Shown piece by piece: positions 15,955 through 18,433 of a DNA stretch of 18,433 bases. The notes beneath the pieces were generated by a model. It had not been told where the DNA came from. It searched no databases and worked only from the letters and a program-made list of their open reading frames with translations. The DNA lies in the NCBI GenBank assembly GCA_031548645.1, contig JAVBQX010000148.1, forward strand, positions 1-18,433. The letters run 5' to 3'. The position numbers and the translations under genes are program-made. Position 1 is the stretch's first letter, and every line of letters starts with the position of its first letter. Source of the stretch: WRMR01 sp031548645 (GTDB lineage: Bacteria; Planctomycetota; Planctomycetia; Pirellulales; Thermoguttaceae).

Positions 15955-17463
15955 CTAATGGCTGTGCGTCGGGTCGGAGCAGGCGGATTGCAGTTCGGTT
16001 TTGCCGGAGCCGGTGTTGAGCGCGACGAGCATCTGCGCGGCGCCGACGCCCGCGATCTGCTGGCCGGCTTCGACGCTGCCGTCGTTTTCGAGCACGGCCC
16101 CGTCGCGATTTTGCGTCATGACGTGCACGGCGACCTTTTCCCAGACTTTTCTGCCCTGTTCGACGCCTTCAAGCCGGAAGACGTAGGTTTCGGCCCCTTC
16201 GCGAACGACTGCCGTGTTGGGCACCACGAAGCAATCGTCGATCGTTTCGGTGCCGAGCCGCAGTTCGCAGCGCTGGCCGGGTTTGTAAAGCCACTGCACG
16301 AAGGCCGAATCGTCATCGAGCCGCGCGTTCGGCAGATCGACCAGGAACGAAAGCGTCCGGTTGTCCGCGTCGACGACGTTGCCGACCGAACGCAGGCAGA
16401 GGTTGTCGGCGACCTGCTTGCCGCCGCCGTGACCGTCGAAGATCGCCCGGACGCGGCACGAACCCTTGAGCGAATCGGCGAGCATCGTGATGTCATACGC
16501 GAAGGCGCTGCCCTGGATATAAAGCCGCGAATAATCCGCGATTTTTCCCAGCGTCTGTCCGTTGGAAACGCGCATGCCCTTTTCGACGTTGAGCTGCATC
16601 ATCTGCAAGGCCGGCGGTGTCGCGTTGCCGGTTTCGCCGGGCGTGTGCGGCATGATCTTGTCGCCGCTTTGCGTCGTGACCGAATGAAACGGGATGATCT
16701 GCTCGTCGGTCACGTCGGGAACGTGCACGGTCAACAGGCGGATGATGCTCTGGTCGCGGCAGATGGCCGTGTCGATCGCCTCGTCGGTCAGGCCGTACAG
16801 CAGCAGTTTGTTCCGCGTGTTGGCGATTTCCGTTTCGAGTTCGATTTTCTGGAACTGTGCGTCCCGCTGCGATTTCGGGGCCACGTCCTTCGCGAGACCG
16901 TTGAGCCGTTCGAGTTCGCCTTCGTTGATGGCCAACTTCCGGTTCAGGAGGATGAGTTGCGTCTGCGCGTCGACGAATTCCTCGTTCGTCAGATCAATGT
17001 CGAACAGCGGCGCGTTCGGCGCGAGGGCCTCGCCGGGCTCGAAATAAATGCGGGTGATCGTTCCCGCGGCGGGCGACGCGATCTCGACCTCGGAACGACC
17101 GGGCCGGGCGGTCACGATGCCGGGATAGCTCGTCGTTTCAAAGAACTGGCCTTTTTGCAGCGTGAGGATCGTTTTTTCGGTCAGGCCGATGTTCTTCAGC
17201 GCCTGGTCGCTCAGCAGGAGCTCTCCGGCGTGATCGTGCCCTTCCTCCGCCGGGGCGTCATGGCTGCACCCGGGGCCGTGCACGTGCTCGTCTGCCGGGG
17301 CTTCATGATTGCATTCCGGCCCGTGGACGTGCTCCGATTCCGTCGCGTGCAGCCCCTGCACCCATGCGGCGACGCCCGTCCCGGTGTAAAACTGGTAACC
17401 GGCCAGCCCGAGCACGGCCAGAATAAGAATGCCGAAGGAATATTGGATTGTTCGCTTTTTCAT
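15955..17463 (-). CDS. RND efflux periplasmic adaptor (membrane fusion protein, CusB-like) with His/Cys-rich N-terminus
   Basis: This 502-aa protein should link an inner-membrane RND pump to an outer-membrane channel. One N-terminal membrane anchor (~10-26) is followed by a His/Cys-rich segment (44-78) made of two 15-residue repeats (EHVHGPxCxHxAPA) and GHDHAGE, then by adaptor domains. The first lipoyl half, VEIASPAAGTITRIYFEPGEAL (~126-147), precedes a helical hairpin (~160-232). The second lipoyl half (~288-311) has NVEKGMRVSNGQTLGKIAD. Beta-barrel and membrane-proximal domains (~312-485) include VPNTAVVREGAETYVFRLE. The C-terminus CSDPTHSH may also bind metal. The architecture fits heavy-metal (Cu/Ag, Zn/Co/Cd) adaptors; the exact metal cannot be read. 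AGGA lies 9 nt before the ATG. It follows the Cys/His-rich small protein gene and ends in a strong terminator. No pump or channel gene is adjacent. Confidence 0.85.
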   Translation of the reverse strand: MKKRTIQYSFGILILAVLGLAGYQFYTGTGVAAWVQGLHATESEHVHGPECNHEAPADEHVHGPGCSHDAPAEEGHDHAGELLLSDQALKNIGLTEKTILTLQKGQFFETTSYPGIVTARPGRSEVEIASPAAGTITRIYFEPGEALAPNAPLFDIDLTNEEFVDAQTQLILLNRKLAINEGELERLNGLAKDVAPKSQRDAQFQKIELETEIANTRNKLLLYGLTDEAIDTAICRDQSIIRLLTVHVPDVTDEQIIPFHSVTTQSGDKIMPHTPGETGNATPPALQMMQLNVEKGMRVSNGQTLGKIADYSRLYIQGSAFAYDITMLADSLKGSCRVRAIFDGHGGGKQVADNLCLRSVGNVVDADNRTLSFLVDLPNARLDDDSAFVQWLYKPGQRCELRLGTETIDDCFVVPNTAVVREGAETYVFRLEGVEQGRKVWEKVAVHVMTQNRDGAVLENDGSVEAGQQIAGVGAAQMLVALNTGSGKTELQSACSDPTHSH

Positions 17464-17500
17464 CGGTGATTATCCTGATATTTTGTTTCTGCTTTTAATT

Positions 17501-17638
17501 TTTTTACCACGAAGGGCACGAAGGACCACGAAGATATCTCGGAGCAGGAGTTTAACAAAATAATTATTTGCTAACTTGATCCAAAAAATTATTTTTTTCT
17601 ATTTCCTTCGTGTTTCTTCGTGCCTTCGTGGTGAAAAA
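17501..17638. repeat. inverted CACGAAG-type repeat between the small Cys/His-rich gene and the adaptor gene
   Basis: The left arm (17501-17533: TTTTTACCACGAAGGGCACG and onward) matches the reverse complement of the right arm (17606-17638) with a few mismatches and one base of slippage. The arms enclose an AT-rich ~72-nt loop. Each arm holds several CACGAAG units. Repeats of this kind are, from memory, scattered through many environmental bacterial genomes. No gene is seen in the 246-nt gap. Confidence 0.7.
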
Positions 17639-17709
17639 CAAGAATTACGAAAGAATTCCGTCTTGCGGCGCAGCGCGAAACGGGGAGACCGTTCGAAAAA
17701 AGCGGGAAA

Positions 17710-18177
17710 TCAGATCAGAAGCGACTGATTCTGGGAGAATATTGGGACGTCGAAGCGCAGGAAGGAATGACGGCCTTCGAAAATATCAACGCTGGAAGAG
17801 TCGGCCATCGCGCACGGCGATGCGTCATGCAGGGTGATCATCACCGGCAGGGCATTGACCAAATCAAGCGACGTCAGCACCGTGACGAGCGTTTGCAGGC
17901 AGTTTCCGACGCAGTGTTCGCAATTCCGGTGATCGTGATGCGAGCAGGGCGATTGTCCGCCGGGGCATTTTTCGCCCTGTCCCGGAACGTCATGCTTCGG
18001 TGCGCCGTGAGAACAGCAATTGTCGTGACACGGCGAAACCGGTTCGGCAAACGCATCAGCCGCCGTTTGCGAATGCGAACACCCGGCATGGGCCAACGTA
18101 CAACAGGCCCCCAGTCCGTGCGCGAGAACGCACAGCATGGTGATGATCGCCGTCAGTTGTTTAGCCGTGGTTGCCAT
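17710..18177 (-). CDS. small exported Cys/His-rich protein, probable metal-binding partner of the adaptor
   Basis: No family was recognised for this 155-aa protein. Residues 1-31 look like a signal peptide (TAIITMLCVLAHGLGA core); cleavage could follow AHA, or LGAC (22-25) could act as a lipobox. Residues 24-93 are crowded with Cys and His: ACC, GCSH, PCHDNCCSHG, CPGGQSPCSHHDH and CEHCVGNC. That composition suggests binding of a soft or borderline metal such as Cu, Zn or Co. The C-terminal third (~94-155) is ordinary and hydrophobic in part. The frame stays open to ATG 18237 (175 aa), but the signal peptide begins properly at ATG 18177, which has AGG upstream, so the shorter form is preferred. 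It lies 246 nt upstream of the adaptor gene, same strand, a pairing often seen before RND metal-efflux adaptors. An insertion sequence ends ~120 nt upstream. Confidence 0.65.
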   Translation of the reverse strand: MATTAKQLTAIITMLCVLAHGLGACCTLAHAGCSHSQTAADAFAEPVSPCHDNCCSHGAPKHDVPGQGEKCPGGQSPCSHHDHRNCEHCVGNCLQTLVTVLTSLDLVNALPVMITLHDASPCAMADSSSVDIFEGRHSFLRFDVPIFSQNQSLLI

Positions 18178-18276
18178 AATGCCTGGTTGATTGCCGAAAA
18201 AGTCTGCGAAATTGACAATGTTCATGTATTTTAACATCGACCGTTCCGCCGCGGTTCGTGAGAAAAACCGCTAATC

Positions 18277-18299
18277 AATATCGTTACCGGAACAATATT
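18277..18299. promoter_or_regulatory. imperfect palindrome upstream of the Cys/His-rich gene, possible operator
   Basis: AATATCGTT and AACAATATT are inverted copies with one mismatch around ACCGG. It lies ~100 nt upstream of the ATG at 18177 and directly beside the presumed end of the insertion sequence. It could be an operator for a metal-responsive regulator. No convincing -35/-10 pair was found beside it. Confidence 0.35.
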
Positions 18300-18300
18300 A

Positions 18301-18433
18301 GACTTGTTCGGAAACTACACCGTGAGCTCGTAATTGAGTATTGCACAGAGGAGGTTCATCCTCAAGAGATGTCTTTTTCGTCTGTTTCGATACCTTTCGC
18401 TCATGATTTTGAAAGTTTTGATTTTTGCGTTGA
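18301..18433 (-). mobile_element. IS5-family insertion sequence, one end (rest outside window)
   Basis: The transposase 3' end reaches to within 14 nt of GACTTGTTCGGAAAC at 18301-18315, which looks like a terminal inverted repeat: in IS5-family elements the repeat sits right after, or overlaps, the transposase stop. The flanking TTA (18298-18300) may be part of the target duplication. The other end is not in the window, so the exact boundary is inferred. Confidence 0.65.
18315..18433 (-). CDS. IS5-family transposase, C-terminal fragment (5' end outside window)
   Basis: The minus strand is open from the window edge to TAG at 18315-18317. The last residues include KIKTFKIMSERYRNRRKR followed by LLRMNLLCAILNYEL and a two-residue tail. 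This is the C-terminal signature of IS5-family DDE transposases, where [K/R]xF[K/R]I[L/M]S[D/E]RYRNRR[K/R]R is followed by an LRxNLxxxIxNxEL end. The catalytic DDE residues lie upstream, outside the window, apart from the Glu-containing helix expected just before this segment. Too short to name the element. A plus-strand ATG at 18369 in the same stretch is an antisense coincidence. Confidence 0.85.
   Translation of the reverse strand, partial: NAKIKTFKIMSERYRNRRKRHLLRMNLLCAILNYELTV

Noticed and set aside
15523..17469. 648-codon plus-strand open frame
   Set aside because: Runs antisense across the cytochrome 5' end, a terminator and the adaptor gene; no motif, and the minus-strand genes are clear.
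17501..17638. CRISPR-like array of CACGAAG units
   Set aside because: Units are short, in inverted arms, with no regular spacers and no cas genes.
18369..18433. Start of a plus-strand gene after GAGGAGG at 18348-18354
   Set aside because: The spacing to the ATG is too long, and the minus strand encodes a recognisable transposase C-terminus in the same bases.

Overview
The window looks like a piece of a planctomycete chromosome (Pirellulales/Thermoguttaceae-like). This is inference from gene content: a very large BlaR1-type M56 protease and a TlpA-type thioredoxin protein that both carry carboxypeptidase-regulatory-like beta-sandwich modules, a HzsA-related multihaem cytochrome with a LamG tail, a secreted FAD oxidoreductase with a golvesin/xanthan-lyase-like C-terminal domain, and fairly GC-rich DNA. 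No rRNA, tRNA or CRISPR array was seen.

Layout. Positions 1-494 hold the 3' end of a xylulokinase gene (+). It converges, with a 7-nt gap, on a secreted FAD-dependent oxidoreductase gene (2598-502, -), which has its own sigma70-type promoter and a stem-loop at the mRNA 5' end. From 10076 down to 2727 (-) lies a three-gene operon: a BlaI/MecI-type repressor, a 1001-aa TlpA-like protein, and a 1297-aa BlaR1-like membrane protease. The last two genes overlap by ATGA. The operon starts at a TTGACA-17-TACATT promoter, with a perfect 14-nt palindrome just after the -10 that is the likely repressor operator. Divergent from it is hisD (10381-11739, +), with an extended -10 promoter and every zinc and catalytic residue present.

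A repeat-rich intergenic stretch (11740-11994) separates hisD from the convergent 1245-aa tri-haem HzsA-like gene (15732-11995, -), which has its own promoter. Upstream of that, a palindromic repeat plus a T9 tract terminates a metal-efflux-type periplasmic adaptor gene (17463-15955, -). This adaptor follows a small Cys/His-rich exported protein (18177-17710, -). The window ends in the 3' end of an IS5-family transposase (18433-18315, -), so an insertion sequence abuts the upstream side of the metal-handling pair.

How they fit. The repressor, TlpA-like protein and M56 genes look like one self-regulated envelope sensing unit. The membrane protease would sense something outside and inactivate the repressor, and the secreted thioredoxin protein would be a co-produced effector or partner. 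There is no beta-lactam-binding domain and no beta-lactamase, so the inducing signal is unknown. The small Cys/His-rich protein and the adaptor with His/Cys repeats probably act together on a transition metal, although no RND pump or outer-membrane channel is in view. The best candidates for undescribed biology are the repressor/TlpA/M56 operon, including an internal 67-residue repeat in the protease, and the Cys/His-rich protein plus adaptor pair.
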